This document shows, one piece after another, positions 24,626 through 33,615 of a stretch of DNA of 64,000 nt. The stretch's first letter is position 1, and each line of letters starts with the position of its first letter. Source of the stretch: Anaerolineales bacterium. GTDB lineage: Bacteria > Chloroflexota > Anaerolineae > Anaerolineales > Villigracilaceae. A model generated the notes under the pieces. It did no database searches. It was not told the DNA's origin and saw only the letters and a list, made by a program, of their open reading frames with translations. The position numbers were made by a program, and so were the translations under genes. The stretch is from assembly GCA_015075725.1 (NCBI GenBank), contig JABTTV010000001.1, positions 2,790,001 through 2,854,000 on the forward strand, in the 5' to 3' direction.

Positions 24626-25948
24626 CTACTTCTTCACCCCAAACTTCTTCATCAACACATCTTTCAGTGTAGGCACGCCGATCTCCTGCAATTCATAGCG
24701 GACTCGCTGTGAAGGCTTGTTGATCTTGATGATCCGGCTCAGGTCGATCGGCGTACCGATCACTACCATATCCACATCCGCCTTGTTGATGGTCTCTTCA
24801 AGTTCCTTCGTTTGTTTGTCGCCATAGCCCATTGCCGGGAGGATGGCACCCGTGGTCGGGTACTTCTCGAAAGTCTTAGCGATAGAACCCACCGCAAATG
24901 GACGCGGGTCAACGATCTCTTTCGCGCCGAAGCGGCGGGCGGCAACGTAACCGGCACCGTACGCCATTTCGCCGTGCGTGAGGGTCGGACCATCTTCCAC
25001 GACCAAAACGCGCTTGCCAAAGATGGCATCGGGGTTATCCACGAAGAGGGGAGAGGCGCCTTCAATTTGCACGGCAGTGGGGTTCAGCTTACGAAGTGAC
25101 TCGCGCACTTTGATGACAGCTTCTGCATCGGCGGTATCGACTTTGTTGATCACGAAACAATCAGCCATGCGGACGTTGGTCTCGCCGGGGTAGTAAGTGA
25201 ATTCATGTCCAGGACGGTGCGGGTCTGCGACCACGATCTGATAATCGGGCACATAGAACGGGAAGTCGTTGTTGCCGCCGTCCCATAGAACAATATCGGC
25301 TTCGGCTTCGGCTTTGCGGATGATCTTCTCGTAGTCCACACCGGCATAGATGATCACGCCGTTATCGATATGCGGTTCGTATTCCTCGCGCTCTTCGATG
25401 GTGCAGTCGTATTCGTCGAGGTCATCATACGAAGCATAGCGTTGGACTTCCTGCGCGATGAGATTCCCATACGGCATCGGGTGACGGATCGCCGCGACCT
25501 TGTAGCCCATCTCTTGCAGAATCAAAGATACGCGCCTCGTGGTCTGACTTTTACCTGATCCCGTCCGAACGGCGCTGATCGACACGACTGGCTTGTTCGA
25601 TTTGATCTGCGTGTTCTTCGTGCCCATAATGCGGAAGTCCGCCCCGGCGGCGTTGACCATGCTGGCTTTGTGCATCACGTATTCATGCGGCACATCGCTG
25701 TACGAAAAGACGACCTGTTCCGCGCCATACTTTTTGATGAGGTCGAGCAGTTCTTCCTCGGCGCGGATGGGGATTCCGCTTGGGTACAGCGACCCAGCCA
25801 ACTCTTTCGGGTAGACGCGTCCTTCGATGTCCGGGATCTGGGTGGCGGTAAAAGCTACAACTTCGTAATCCTTGTTCCCACGGAAGAAGGTGTTGAAGTT
25901 GTGAAAATCGCGCCCTGCGGCGCCCATGATGATGGTTTTGATCGGCAT
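24626..25948 (-). CDS. Predicted cyclic 2,3-diphosphoglycerate synthetase/COG2403 GTPase-like protein
   Basis: A 440-residue protein of the cpgS-like/COG2403 family. N-terminal Rossmann-like part MGAAGRDFHNFNTFFRGN, then a P-loop SAVRTGSGKSQTTRR at about residue 130, DIVLWDGGNNDFPFYVPD, and DCFVINKVD resembling a G4 motif. In methanogens a homologue makes the compatible solute and phosphate store cyclic 2,3-bisphosphoglycerate; whether bacterial members do this is uncertain. AGGAG precedes the ATG. Monocistronic. Upstream 25949-26213 carries degenerate palindromes such as GTCCCGCAAGGCGGGGC but no gene. Confidence 0.75.
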   Translation of the reverse strand: MPIKTIIMGAAGRDFHNFNTFFRGNKDYEVVAFTATQIPDIEGRVYPKELAGSLYPSGIPIRAEEELLDLIKKYGAEQVVFSYSDVPHEYVMHKASMVNAAGADFRIMGTKNTQIKSNKPVVSISAVRTGSGKSQTTRRVSLILQEMGYKVAAIRHPMPYGNLIAQEVQRYASYDDLDEYDCTIEEREEYEPHIDNGVIIYAGVDYEKIIRKAEAEADIVLWDGGNNDFPFYVPDYQIVVADPHRPGHEFTYYPGETNVRMADCFVINKVDTADAEAVIKVRESLRKLNPTAVQIEGASPLFVDNPDAIFGKRVLVVEDGPTLTHGEMAYGAGYVAARRFGAKEIVDPRPFAVGSIAKTFEKYPTTGAILPAMGYGDKQTKELEETINKADVDMVVIGTPIDLSRIIKINKPSQRVRYELQEIGVPTLKDVLMKKFGVKK

Positions 25949-26213
25949 AGGAAACTCCTGTGCATGTCATGGTGAGGAACCTGTCCCGCAAGGCGGGGCA
26001 ATGTCCGGCAAACTCTGGGTGGGATTTGAGCCTGTCCGTTTTTACCCACGATGACATTTACGATAGTTAATGTCTAATCTAAGGGAAATTCCCCCTCTGG
26101 TGAAGTAACGTTTAGCCTGATTTTGGCATGACAGATTTGTCCCGTTTTACGGTTCTGCGCGTTTTCTCTGTGAATGCATTTACAAAGGTGCCCTCGCGAG
26201 AGAAAGGAACTGC

Positions 26214-26771
26214 ATGTTAGGATTTGAAGCAGTAAAGACAAGACCAATGAGTCAAGACGAACTCCCCGAGCTGATCGTTGCCGCCAAAAGCGACCCTGCC
26301 GCATTTGGCAGGTTGTACGACCGTTTTCTGCAACCTGTCTATCGCTACCTGTACAGCCGCCTCGGTGATGCCCATTCCGCCGAAGATGTCACGTCGCAGA
26401 CATTCATCACTGCGTATGAGGCGCTGCCCAAATATCGGGAGCAGGGTCAATTTACGGCGTGGTTGTTCCGAATCGCCCGCAGCAAGATGTACGACCACTT
26501 GCGACGGAACAGACGCGAGGTCGGGTTGGAGGCGGCGGGTGAACTGCTCGAGCGTGAAGACGCGCTTGGGGTGTTGATCCGCGCCGAAGAGTTGAGCAAG
26601 GTCCGTTTCCTCATCAAACAATTGAACGAAGAAGAACAGGATTTGATCCGCCTGAGATATGTGGCTGATCTGACTTTCGTTGAGATCGCGGACCTGCTCG
26701 GCAGGCGCGAAGACGCCGTCAAAAAGACTCTCTACCGTTTGCTGGCACGCTTGAAGAGCCAATTGGAGTGA
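26214..26771 (+). CDS. ECF-type RNA polymerase sigma factor
   Basis: A 185-residue sigma-70 family factor of the ECF group. Region 2 (about 35-100) includes YDRFLQPVYRYLYSRLGDAHSAEDVTSQTF-type sequence and WLFRIARSKMYDHLRR. Region 4 (about 135-185) has the helix-turn-helix DLTFVEIADLLGRREDAVKKTLYR. ATG 26214 has AAAGGA 6 nt upstream. The stop is 2 nt before the next ATG, and that gene encodes a membrane protein likely to be its anti-sigma factor. Confidence 0.92.
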   Translation: MLGFEAVKTRPMSQDELPELIVAAKSDPAAFGRLYDRFLQPVYRYLYSRLGDAHSAEDVTSQTFITAYEALPKYREQGQFTAWLFRIARSKMYDHLRRNRREVGLEAAGELLEREDALGVLIRAEELSKVRFLIKQLNEEEQDLIRLRYVADLTFVEIADLLGRREDAVKKTLYRLLARLKSQLE

Positions 26772-26773
26772 CC

Positions 26774-28261
26774 ATGAGTAATTTGAATCCCTCCCCTGAA
26801 TTTGAAGAGAAGGTTCGCAAGGCAATGCAAACGCCCGAAGCGAACCCCGATTTTGCAAAACGATTACGCAATGAACTGGTACGGAGACCGGTAAAAATGA
26901 AAACAAAATATTTTAGACCTGCCTGGGCTGTGGCATTCGTGCTCGCGCTGGCAGTGGTTGTGGTCAGTGTGCCGGGTCTTGCCGCCGCGTTAGGACGTGT
27001 ATTTGGTTACGTGCCCGATGTGGGATTGGTCGAAACAACAAGTGGCTTGCGCATGTTGGCAGAACCTGTTTCGTCGACTCGCGATGGAGTCACGATCACC
27101 ATCACCAATGTGTTCGTCCACCCCGACCATATTGAATTGATGTATGAAGTGGACGGAGTTGAACTCAACTACACCCAAACGCCCGACATTTGCGGAACGA
27201 TTCACCCCGATGATAATTTCTGGTCAGATGCCGATGCGGATCTGCGCCTGCCTGATGGCGCCACGATCCGCCGTGATTATGCAGGTGAATATCAATATGC
27301 AAATCGCTATGCCATGCAGCCTGTGTATGCCATTCAACTGCCCGCGAATGTAGACGAGCTGACCTTTGTATTGAAGTGTATCCCGTTTACCAAACTCGGT
27401 GATGTTCCTGAAAATTGGGAGATCCCGTTCAAACTTGTGACAGTCCCTGCCGGAGAAGTTGTGGGATACCCTGTCATCGAAGTGACTCAGCCTGTGGCAA
27501 CGGAGGAAGTGCCCGCCTCGCCCCCAGCCGAAACTGCTCCTGCTCCCAAGGTGAGCCTGACCCTCGAGCGGATCGTCCCTATCGACTCGAACACTGTGTT
27601 TTACATTCACTTCAATGTTGAAAACCCCGACCCATCCCTGATTTCAATTATGCCGCTAGGGGTTTACGTGATCGACTCGCAGGGACGACTTATTCAAGCA
27701 ATCGGTTCGTTCGTCTGGCAGCCGTTCGAACATCGATTAGGCAGTTCGTTCGAGTTTGCCACCCAATTCAAACCCGCTCCCGGTCCCTTCACCGTGGTCG
27801 TGGATCAAGTCATTGCCTACTACATGCCTCTCTACACCGATCCGCCGCAAATGACCGTTGAAGAGTTGACCTTTGCTTTCGATGCAGGGGATAATCCTCA
27901 GCGCGGGCAGAAATGGGATTTGGAAAAGACCTTTACCGTCGCCGGTTTCGATTTTGAGGTCTCCACAGCGCAAGCCGTGACTTTCGCTGACATCGAAACG
28001 CCCAACTTCATCGACGGTTCGCAAGGCTACGACTATGGCTATCAGTTCGCTGTCGAAGCAGACCCAGCCCTGGGCTTGAGCGTCGAAATGGATATTATGA
28101 GGGATAACTGCTGGCTGTATGATGTGAAGAAGATCGAGCCTGCGCCTCTGCTTTACACCCAATTGTGTCGGGACGGTTACCCGACAGGGGAGGTGCTTGT
28201 CACCATCCGCGAGATGTCGATCACATTGAAAGATGATTTACAGGTAGAATGGAAGCCGTAA
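26774..28261 (+). CDS. Membrane-anchored putative anti-sigma/DUF4179-like protein
   Basis: A 495-residue protein. A short cytoplasmic N-terminus (about 1-45) is followed by one transmembrane helix (PAWAVAFVLALAVVVVSVPG) and a large exported region rich in beta-strand, with a Pro/Ala linker near residue 245 (PASPPAETAPAP) separating two Ig-like halves. The position directly after an ECF sigma gene, translational coupling (GGAG of the sigma 3' end is its SD) and topology suggest an anti-sigma factor that senses the outside. There is no zinc-binding ZAS motif, so this is inference from context. Confidence 0.65.
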   Translation: MSNLNPSPEFEEKVRKAMQTPEANPDFAKRLRNELVRRPVKMKTKYFRPAWAVAFVLALAVVVVSVPGLAAALGRVFGYVPDVGLVETTSGLRMLAEPVSSTRDGVTITITNVFVHPDHIELMYEVDGVELNYTQTPDICGTIHPDDNFWSDADADLRLPDGATIRRDYAGEYQYANRYAMQPVYAIQLPANVDELTFVLKCIPFTKLGDVPENWEIPFKLVTVPAGEVVGYPVIEVTQPVATEEVPASPPAETAPAPKVSLTLERIVPIDSNTVFYIHFNVENPDPSLISIMPLGVYVIDSQGRLIQAIGSFVWQPFEHRLGSSFEFATQFKPAPGPFTVVVDQVIAYYMPLYTDPPQMTVEELTFAFDAGDNPQRGQKWDLEKTFTVAGFDFEVSTAQAVTFADIETPNFIDGSQGYDYGYQFAVEADPALGLSVEMDIMRDNCWLYDVKKIEPAPLLYTQLCRDGYPTGEVLVTIREMSITLKDDLQVEWKP

Positions 28262-28269
28262 GTGAGCTG

Positions 28270-28302
28270 GTAGGTCACGCTTGTAGCGTGACCTACTTTT
28301 TT
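28270..28302 (+). terminator. Palindromic repeat acting as terminator
   Basis: GTAGGTCACGCT (28270-28281), loop TGT, AGCGTGACCTAC (28285-28296), then TTTTTT. The same core palindrome occurs at 14289-14311, so a dispersed repeat appears to have been recruited as the terminator of the sigma operon. Confidence 0.88.
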
Positions 28303-29540
28303 GTCCGTCTCACGGGGGCAGTCAGACAATGGACCGCCCCATAACCATTGACCAGTTTATTCAACTCCGCGCTCAGCACGCGGAAACCGCGGCGCTCCAA
28401 CTCCTTGATGACGCGCGTGTTGGTGGAGAGCGCTACGATGACTGTCTGGTTCCCCAAATTGAGCAGGTTGGTGGCGAAATTCTGTTGTTCCTGCTCGTTC
28501 ACTTCCAGCATTTCGATTCCTTTTGATGATAGGAACTCGCGAAAACCGCCCAATTCCTCGATCACAAAACTGTCCGAGTTGCGCGAGATGCGGATAACCT
28601 CGCGTTGATCCACCTCGTGCCCGTACGCCATGACCAGATTCGGCGTGAGTGGAATCCAGAACATGTCCAGGTGCATCAAGTGCATGTGTTCGTCAGTTGG
28701 CGCTCCGTATAACGCGGCTTCCTCCACGTGGCGTTTGTTAACCACCGCCACGATCTGAATCCCCCTTTGCTCCATCTCGATGCCGATCTTCTTGCAAAGA
28801 TTTTTCACCGCGCTGAGCGTGGTCCGGGCGCCGACGCCGATGTAACAGGTATCGCCGAGCAGGGCAACGTCGCCGCCTTCGAGACTGCCGCGATCGATTT
28901 CCACGAAGCCGTTTTCGTATCCCAATTCCGTTAACGCTTTCTTGAAAATTTCCACTTCAGGTTTGCGGATTCCCCATTTCAACACCGAAAGCACAACCCG
29001 TTCCGTGAGCGCCTGGGATTGATCCCTGCCGTAAAAGATGTTTGCCAGCGGCAGGTCATGGCGGAGGCTGAGCAGATGATTCAACCGGATCGCGCCCGCC
29101 TCCCCGTAAGCTCGAATGTCCTCGTCCAGAAGGGTTTTGATATCCTGCTTGATCTGCTCGTAAACTTCGTCGATGTCTCCGTGAATCCCCTCGTGAGAGA
29201 AGTCGCGGATTTTATGTTCGCGGAACATCTCATAGTATTCGCCCGCGCGTTGCAGAAGGGCGCGTTCCAATTCGCGAATGTTTTCCGGCTCGTCGGGCAG
29301 TCCCGCTTTTTCCATTGACCTTGCCAGCGCATCCTTGGCGCGCGTGAATCGAATTCCCTCCGCCTCGATCAACGTCTGCATGTGACGGAATTCCCGTCGC
29401 GCCTCCTGCACATCGTAATAACTGAAGAAGAGACTTTTCGATTTGGGGAGTAATTGTCCCAGCAGCGACTCGATGCCCGGCTCGCCCCAGACCAAGACTT
29501 CTTCCAATGGATGCGTTTCGCTGAATAATCCGATCTGCAT
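28293..29540 (-). CDS. Arginine deiminase-like protein (guanidino-group modifying superfamily)
   Basis: A 415-residue protein with the deiminase catalytic residues: SLEGGDVALLGD (Asp/Glu contacting the guanidinium), HMHLMHLDMFW (catalytic His and Asp) and the C-terminal NGYGAVHCLTAPVRR with the nucleophilic Cys. The N-terminus SETHPLEEVLVWG resembles ArcA. The most likely reaction is arginine to citrulline plus ammonia, but other members of the fold act on dimethylarginine or transfer amidino groups. No arcB or arcC partner is in the window. argS lies just upstream on the same strand, separated by about 53 bp. Confidence 0.85.
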   Translation of the reverse strand: MQIGLFSETHPLEEVLVWGEPGIESLLGQLLPKSKSLFFSYYDVQEARREFRHMQTLIEAEGIRFTRAKDALARSMEKAGLPDEPENIRELERALLQRAGEYYEMFREHKIRDFSHEGIHGDIDEVYEQIKQDIKTLLDEDIRAYGEAGAIRLNHLLSLRHDLPLANIFYGRDQSQALTERVVLSVLKWGIRKPEVEIFKKALTELGYENGFVEIDRGSLEGGDVALLGDTCYIGVGARTTLSAVKNLCKKIGIEMEQRGIQIVAVVNKRHVEEAALYGAPTDEHMHLMHLDMFWIPLTPNLVMAYGHEVDQREVIRISRNSDSFVIEELGGFREFLSSKGIEMLEVNEQEQQNFATNLLNLGNQTVIVALSTNTRVIKELERRGFRVLSAELNKLVNGYGAVHCLTAPVRRTKK

Positions 29541-29593
29541 GTTTCACCGATAAAAAAACAAACCGAACGCGAAAGGTCAGCCTGTTGTCGCGA

Positions 29594-31399
29594 TCACATC
29601 ACATCCGGCGCCTGAATATCGAGCAGGCGGAGCGCATTGGCAATTGTTTGTTTCGCCGCTGCCACCAACCGCAGGCGGGCGTTCTTCACGTTTTTATCTT
29701 CTGCCTGCAAGACGGGCACGGCATGATAGAACGAGTGGAAGGCATTCGCAAGGTCATAGGCGAAGGTAGCCATCACGAGCGGACGGTATTCCTCCGCCGC
29801 CTGCTTTACCTTTTGCGGGAACTGCGACATCTGTTCGATGAGCTCGATCTCTTGTTTGGTCAATTCGTATTCGAAGGGTGCAGACTGCAGGTTAAAGGTT
29901 GATTTCTTTAGAATGGAATTAGCGCGCACATGTGCGTTCTGAATATACGGACCCGTGCGCCCATCGAAGGAAAGCGCTTCGTTGATGTCGAAGACGATAT
30001 CTTTGTTGTTATCCACCGAGAGCAAAGAGTACACCAATGCGCCCAGGCCTATCTGTGTGGCGATTTTCTCGCGTTCTTCATCGGGAATATCCACGCTCTT
30101 TTCGGCTTCCACAGAAAGGACGCGCCTGATGGCTTCATCGTAAACCTCCTTGAACAACGCCACACGCCCCTTGCGGGAGGACATGGCGCCTTCAGGTAAA
30201 GTGACATATCCGTAGGCTAGGTGGTAACACTTCTCCGCCTGTTTGAAGCCCCATAGTTCCAGGATTTTAAACGCCTGTTGGAAGTGCAGGCTTTGGCGGG
30301 AATCCACCACATAGATGGAACGGTCAACGTGAAACTTCTCGAATTTTACCTTGGCAAGCGCAAGGTCCTTGGTGAGGTAAAGCGATGTCCCATCGTTTCT
30401 CAGCACCACGGCCGTGCGGTATTTTTCCTTTGTCAGCCCGAGCTTCTCATCTATCTTCACGATGACAGGCCCGCCTTGCGCGCGCTCGTCTTCCGCGATG
30501 TTTCGTCCGATGAGTTCGTTGATGATGGCTTTGGAGGGCTCATCCACATCGCTTTCGTAGAACCACACATCGATCTTCACATCGAGCATGCGGAGGATCT
30601 CGCGAAGTTCATCCAAACTCCATTCACGGGTCACGCGCCACAACTCGCGCACATTCTCATCGCCAGCATCCCATTTGCGATACATCTCGCGGCGCTCGGC
30701 TTCGTAGGCTTCGCGCTGCGCGGTCTGTTCGGGGGTTTCATTCTCCTTCTTTTCGAGCAGGGCGGTGGCTTCGGCATAGATTTTCAGCATCCACTGTCCG
30801 CGCTCGTGAACACCTGCGGGCTCCTGCCCTTTATACCGTTTCTCGTAGATCCACATCACCGTGATGACGCCGAGTCCCAAATCGCCGGGATAGGATGCGC
30901 GGATGGTGTTAAATCCCGCAAATTCAACGAGTCTTGCCAATGCTTCACCCAGTACTGTATTGCGCGCATGCCCAATATGAAAGGAGTGATGGGTATTCGG
31001 CTGGGCATATTCGACCATAACCGTTTCAGTCCTGGCTTCGCCGCGACCAAAGTCTGCGCCGTTGGCAAGCACTTCCTCCACTACGCGCTGGGCGTATTCG
31101 GATGCCTTGAAATAGACATTGAGATAACCCTTCACCGCTTCGATGTGACTGATACCTGTCACGCTTCCGATCCGACCCCGCACCTGTTCGGCGATTTCCT
31201 GAGCATTTTGCGGCACTGGGACCTTGTTCCCCTTGCCGAGTTTTGCTTCATTGGCGGCGGTTTGGAAGAATGATGTAGCAAAACCCCACTCGCCCGAGAA
31301 GGGGATGGGCTGCCACTTCAATTCCGCCAAAGCGATGTCATTGGCTTTACAGTATTCTTTGATCTTATCTTCGATGAGTTGTTGCTCTTTTTGAAACAT
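29594..31399 (-). CDS. argS: Arginine--tRNA ligase
   Basis: Class I aminoacyl-tRNA synthetase of 601 residues. An N-terminal Add1-like domain (about 1-110) precedes the catalytic core with QPNTHHSFHIGHARNTVLG, the HIGH motif. A KMSKS-like loop is replaced by GAMSSRKGRVALF, normal for many ArgRS. The C-terminal DALR anticodon-binding domain ends NALRLLDIQAPDVM. ATG 31399 is chosen because a TATAAT box (31436-31431) lies between it and the longer in-frame start at 31447. Full length. Confidence 0.95.
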   Translation of the reverse strand: MFQKEQQLIEDKIKEYCKANDIALAELKWQPIPFSGEWGFATSFFQTAANEAKLGKGNKVPVPQNAQEIAEQVRGRIGSVTGISHIEAVKGYLNVYFKASEYAQRVVEEVLANGADFGRGEARTETVMVEYAQPNTHHSFHIGHARNTVLGEALARLVEFAGFNTIRASYPGDLGLGVITVMWIYEKRYKGQEPAGVHERGQWMLKIYAEATALLEKKENETPEQTAQREAYEAERREMYRKWDAGDENVRELWRVTREWSLDELREILRMLDVKIDVWFYESDVDEPSKAIINELIGRNIAEDERAQGGPVIVKIDEKLGLTKEKYRTAVVLRNDGTSLYLTKDLALAKVKFEKFHVDRSIYVVDSRQSLHFQQAFKILELWGFKQAEKCYHLAYGYVTLPEGAMSSRKGRVALFKEVYDEAIRRVLSVEAEKSVDIPDEEREKIATQIGLGALVYSLLSVDNNKDIVFDINEALSFDGRTGPYIQNAHVRANSILKKSTFNLQSAPFEYELTKQEIELIEQMSQFPQKVKQAAEEYRPLVMATFAYDLANAFHSFYHAVPVLQAEDKNVKNARLRLVAAAKQTIANALRLLDIQAPDVM

Positions 31400-31430
31400 A
31401 AGCGTAGCGATCCTGTGGGTAAGTGCTCGG

Positions 31431-31436
31431 ATTATA
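31431..31436 (-). promoter_or_regulatory. -10 box of argS
   Basis: TATAAT on the minus strand, 31 nt before ATG 31399. It excludes the upstream in-frame start. No convincing -35. Confidence 0.45.
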
Positions 31437-31619
31437 TCTGCTTTCAAAGCCGAAGACGTAAGACAAATGCCGGTCGTGAATTTCTCGTCGCCGAAGGCGT
31501 GAAATGATTATAGATTTATGAGTTATGCATTTTCAACCCTGAAGACGTGTCATAGCATTATTAAAACCTATATCACCTCACCGGAGTTGACGCAACGATT
31601 TGATTGTTTCTAAATCCTG

Positions 31620-32186
31620 TCATCCCTTCGGGATTTTTAGGGTTTTGAAAGCCATCGGTGGTGACTTCAATCGCTCGATGACCTGCTCGGCGCATTCTTC
31701 GATACTCAGTTTGGAGGTATCCAAATCGAGGTCGTACCGGGTGTATTTGTGAATGACCGCGTACTGCAATTTTGCCTGTCCCAGCGTGCGGTCTTTGCGG
31801 TCTTTCTCTCGTTGCTCCAAAATTTCCAGCGGACAATGCAACCCGATGAGATAGGCGTTCATCCCTGAAAACAACTCTGCGCACTCGTCCACCCAGGCTT
31901 TTTCGACGAAGACGTGGTCGGCGAGGATATAGTTGCTGCGCGAAGCGGCACCGGCAATGGCGTGATGCATGCCCGAGAACAGCGACCGACCCACAGGTCC
32001 GGCTTGAAGCGCTTTTCCGAGGACCTCATCCCAAAGCGGGCGGTCGAGGTAGCGGCTGGGCAGCATCCAGATGAATTTGTCGATGCCCATATCGAGATAC
32101 GGTTCGGGGAGCTGCTTCTGCAAGAGTTTGAGCAGGGATGTCTTGCCGGACGAGGATGTGCCGTTGATGAAGATGATCGTGGACAT
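31620..32186 (-). CDS. Chloramphenicol phosphotransferase-like kinase
   Basis: A 188-residue P-loop kinase of the CPT family. Walker A IIFINGTSSSGKTS is at the N-terminus. Then come MGIDKFIWMLP, ILADHVFVEKAW, GLHCPLEILEQRE and RKDRTLGQAKLQ, the usual order for CPT. The family includes chloramphenicol 3'-O-phosphotransferase from the drug producer, but many homologues have unknown small-molecule substrates, so resistance should not be assumed. It lies just past the rpsT terminator. Confidence 0.8.
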   Translation of the reverse strand: MSTIIFINGTSSSGKTSLLKLLQKQLPEPYLDMGIDKFIWMLPSRYLDRPLWDEVLGKALQAGPVGRSLFSGMHHAIAGAASRSNYILADHVFVEKAWVDECAELFSGMNAYLIGLHCPLEILEQREKDRKDRTLGQAKLQYAVIHKYTRYDLDLDTSKLSIEECAEQVIERLKSPPMAFKTLKIPKG

Positions 32187-32191
32187 ATAAC

Positions 32192-32216
32192 AAAAACGGG
32201 AGTCTTGCGACTCCCG
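32192..32216 (-). terminator. Intrinsic terminator of rpsT
   Basis: On the minus strand CGGGAGTC-GCAA-GACTCCCG is followed by TTTTTG; perfect 8-bp stem. Confidence 0.93.
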
Positions 32217-32234
32217 ATCTGATCGAGTGCGATG

Positions 32235-32507
32235 TTACGCGCTCTTTTTGGTGAACGCGGCAAGGGCTTTCATCAAGCGGCTCTTGCGGCGCGCAACGGT
32301 GTTCTTGTGAAAAACGCCTTTTTCGACCGCTTTATCGAGAGCGCTGATGGCTTGCATCACAGCTTCCTTCGTCTCGGGGGTGTCGTTCGAAAGGAGTTTG
32401 CGCGCGTTGGTATCGGCAGTGCGGGCGGCGCCACGGATGGTGCGATTGCGAAGGCGGCGCTTCTCGTTCTGACGATTGCGTTTGATCTGGGATTGAATGT
32501 TAGCCAA
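32235..32507 (-). CDS. rpsT: Small ribosomal subunit protein bS20 (UUG start)
   Basis: A 90-residue basic 16S-rRNA-binding protein with the expected MANIQSQIKRNRQNEKRRLRNR start and the KGVFHKNTVARRKSRLMKAL body. Translation should begin at TTG 32507: the family consensus start falls exactly there and GGAGG is 5 nt upstream. A longer frame opening at ATG 32567 adds twenty residues not found in the family. E. coli rpsT also uses UUG, linked to its translational autoregulation. Confidence 0.95.
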   Translation of the reverse strand: MANIQSQIKRNRQNEKRRLRNRTIRGAARTADTNARKLLSNDTPETKEAVMQAISALDKAVEKGVFHKNTVARRKSRLMKALAAFTKKSA

Positions 32508-32650
32508 GTCTTCCTCCAAAAATTTCTTTTCCTGCTTTACGACAGCGGCATGCTTGTGCCGCCACAAGAGCGGTATTCTACATGAGGGGATTGTATTTGT
32601 CCAGAGATTTGAGGGGTTTCGGCGTTCGAACGCATCCTTCTCGGAAGGAA

Positions 32651-32673
32651 CCGCCGGGCTTTAAACCCGGCGG
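32651..32673. repeat. Short palindrome between rpsT and the LysM gene
   Basis: CCGCCGGG (32651-32658) and CCCGGCGG (32666-32673) with a 7-nt loop. No T run, so probably another dispersed palindrome, though it could attenuate the LysM transcript. Confidence 0.5.
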
Positions 32674-32685
32674 TAATGGTTTTGA

Positions 32686-33489
32686 TCATGGTGTGCCAGT
32701 GACCCCAGGTGCGGCGTTAATCGGCGTGGTCGTGGATGTCGGCAGGAAGGTTCCGGGACCGGGCGTTTGAGGTGTGCTGGTGGGCGGACGCGTGGCTGTC
32801 GGTGTGACCAGGTTCACCGGGATTTGCAGGATCTGCCCGACGAAGAGTGCGTTCGGGTTATCGATGTTATTCTCTTCGATGATCGCCTCGATCGTGCTGT
32901 TGAATATATCCGCGATCACAGCCAGGGAATCTCCGGATTGGACGGTGTATTCGATCAACGTGCCTCGCGGCAGGTCCGGCGGGACGGACGTGGCGGTGGG
33001 CAATTGCATATCCGGGTTCGGAAGAAGGATGACCTGACCCGGGATCACGATCTGTGTCGTCGGGTCAATACCCAGACCGGTTTCGGGGTTAAAAGGATTA
33101 AGAAGCAGAATGAGCGGAATGGCATCATCACCCAATACGAATTTTTCCGCGATAACGGCGAGCGAATCTCCATCCTGCACTGTGTAGGTGAACGGCGCCG
33201 AAAAAGTGGCTGTGGGCGTGATGGTTGGCGTCGATGTTTCGGTGAACGTAGGGGAAGGGGTGACCGTGTTGGTCGGGGTCAATGTGACCGTTGGTGTGGG
33301 GGTTTCGGTTGCGAACAGGAGATTGATGGGCTTCCCCGGTTGGGACAGCCAATAGATTAAAACAGCCAGACCTCCCAGCACAAGCACGGCAGCTGCGATG
33401 TTGATGATATTCTGCCTGCTGCGATTGCGCTTACGGTAACTTCCGATGATGCTGGAAGGCGGGGGAGAGGAGGGAGGTTTCACATTCAT
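32686..33489 (-). CDS. Membrane-anchored protein with two LysM domains
   Basis: A 267-residue type II-like membrane protein. A cytoplasmic basic N-terminus (KRNRSRQ) and one transmembrane helix (about 28-50) lead to a Thr/Pro linker (ETPTPTVTLTPTN...) and two LysM modules, FTYTVQDGDSLAVIAEKF (about 97-155) and EYTVQSGDSLAVIADIF (about 178-228), then a Thr/Pro tail. LysM domains bind peptidoglycan or chitin-like glycans. No catalytic domain. AAGGATG precedes the ATG. Confidence 0.85.
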   Translation of the reverse strand: MNVKPPSSPPPSSIIGSYRKRNRSRQNIINIAAAVLVLGGLAVLIYWLSQPGKPINLLFATETPTPTVTLTPTNTVTPSPTFTETSTPTITPTATFSAPFTYTVQDGDSLAVIAEKFVLGDDAIPLILLLNPFNPETGLGIDPTTQIVIPGQVILLPNPDMQLPTATSVPPDLPRGTLIEYTVQSGDSLAVIADIFNSTIEAIIEENNIDNPNALFVGQILQIPVNLVTPTATRPPTSTPQTPGPGTFLPTSTTTPINAAPGVTGTP

Positions 33490-33572
33490 GCGGTCATCCT
33501 TTGCACTGTGTCTTGATGTTTTCCAGCCAGAGGCAGTGCAAAATAATTCTACCTGAAAAAGGGGTATAGGGC

Positions 33573-33608
33573 AAAAGACCTCCGGGTTCTCGAAGAACCC
33601 GGAGGTCT
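33573..33608 (-). terminator. Intrinsic terminator of uvrA
   Basis: AGACCTCCGGGTTCT (33608-33594) pairs with AGAACCCGGAGGTCT around loop TCG and runs into TTTTG on the minus strand. Confidence 0.92.
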
Positions 33609-33615
33609 GGCTTGC

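Noticed and set aside
31620..32186. Chloramphenicol-resistance gene
   Set aside because: Only family-level similarity to CPT. Such kinases are widespread with unknown substrates, so resistance is not claimed.
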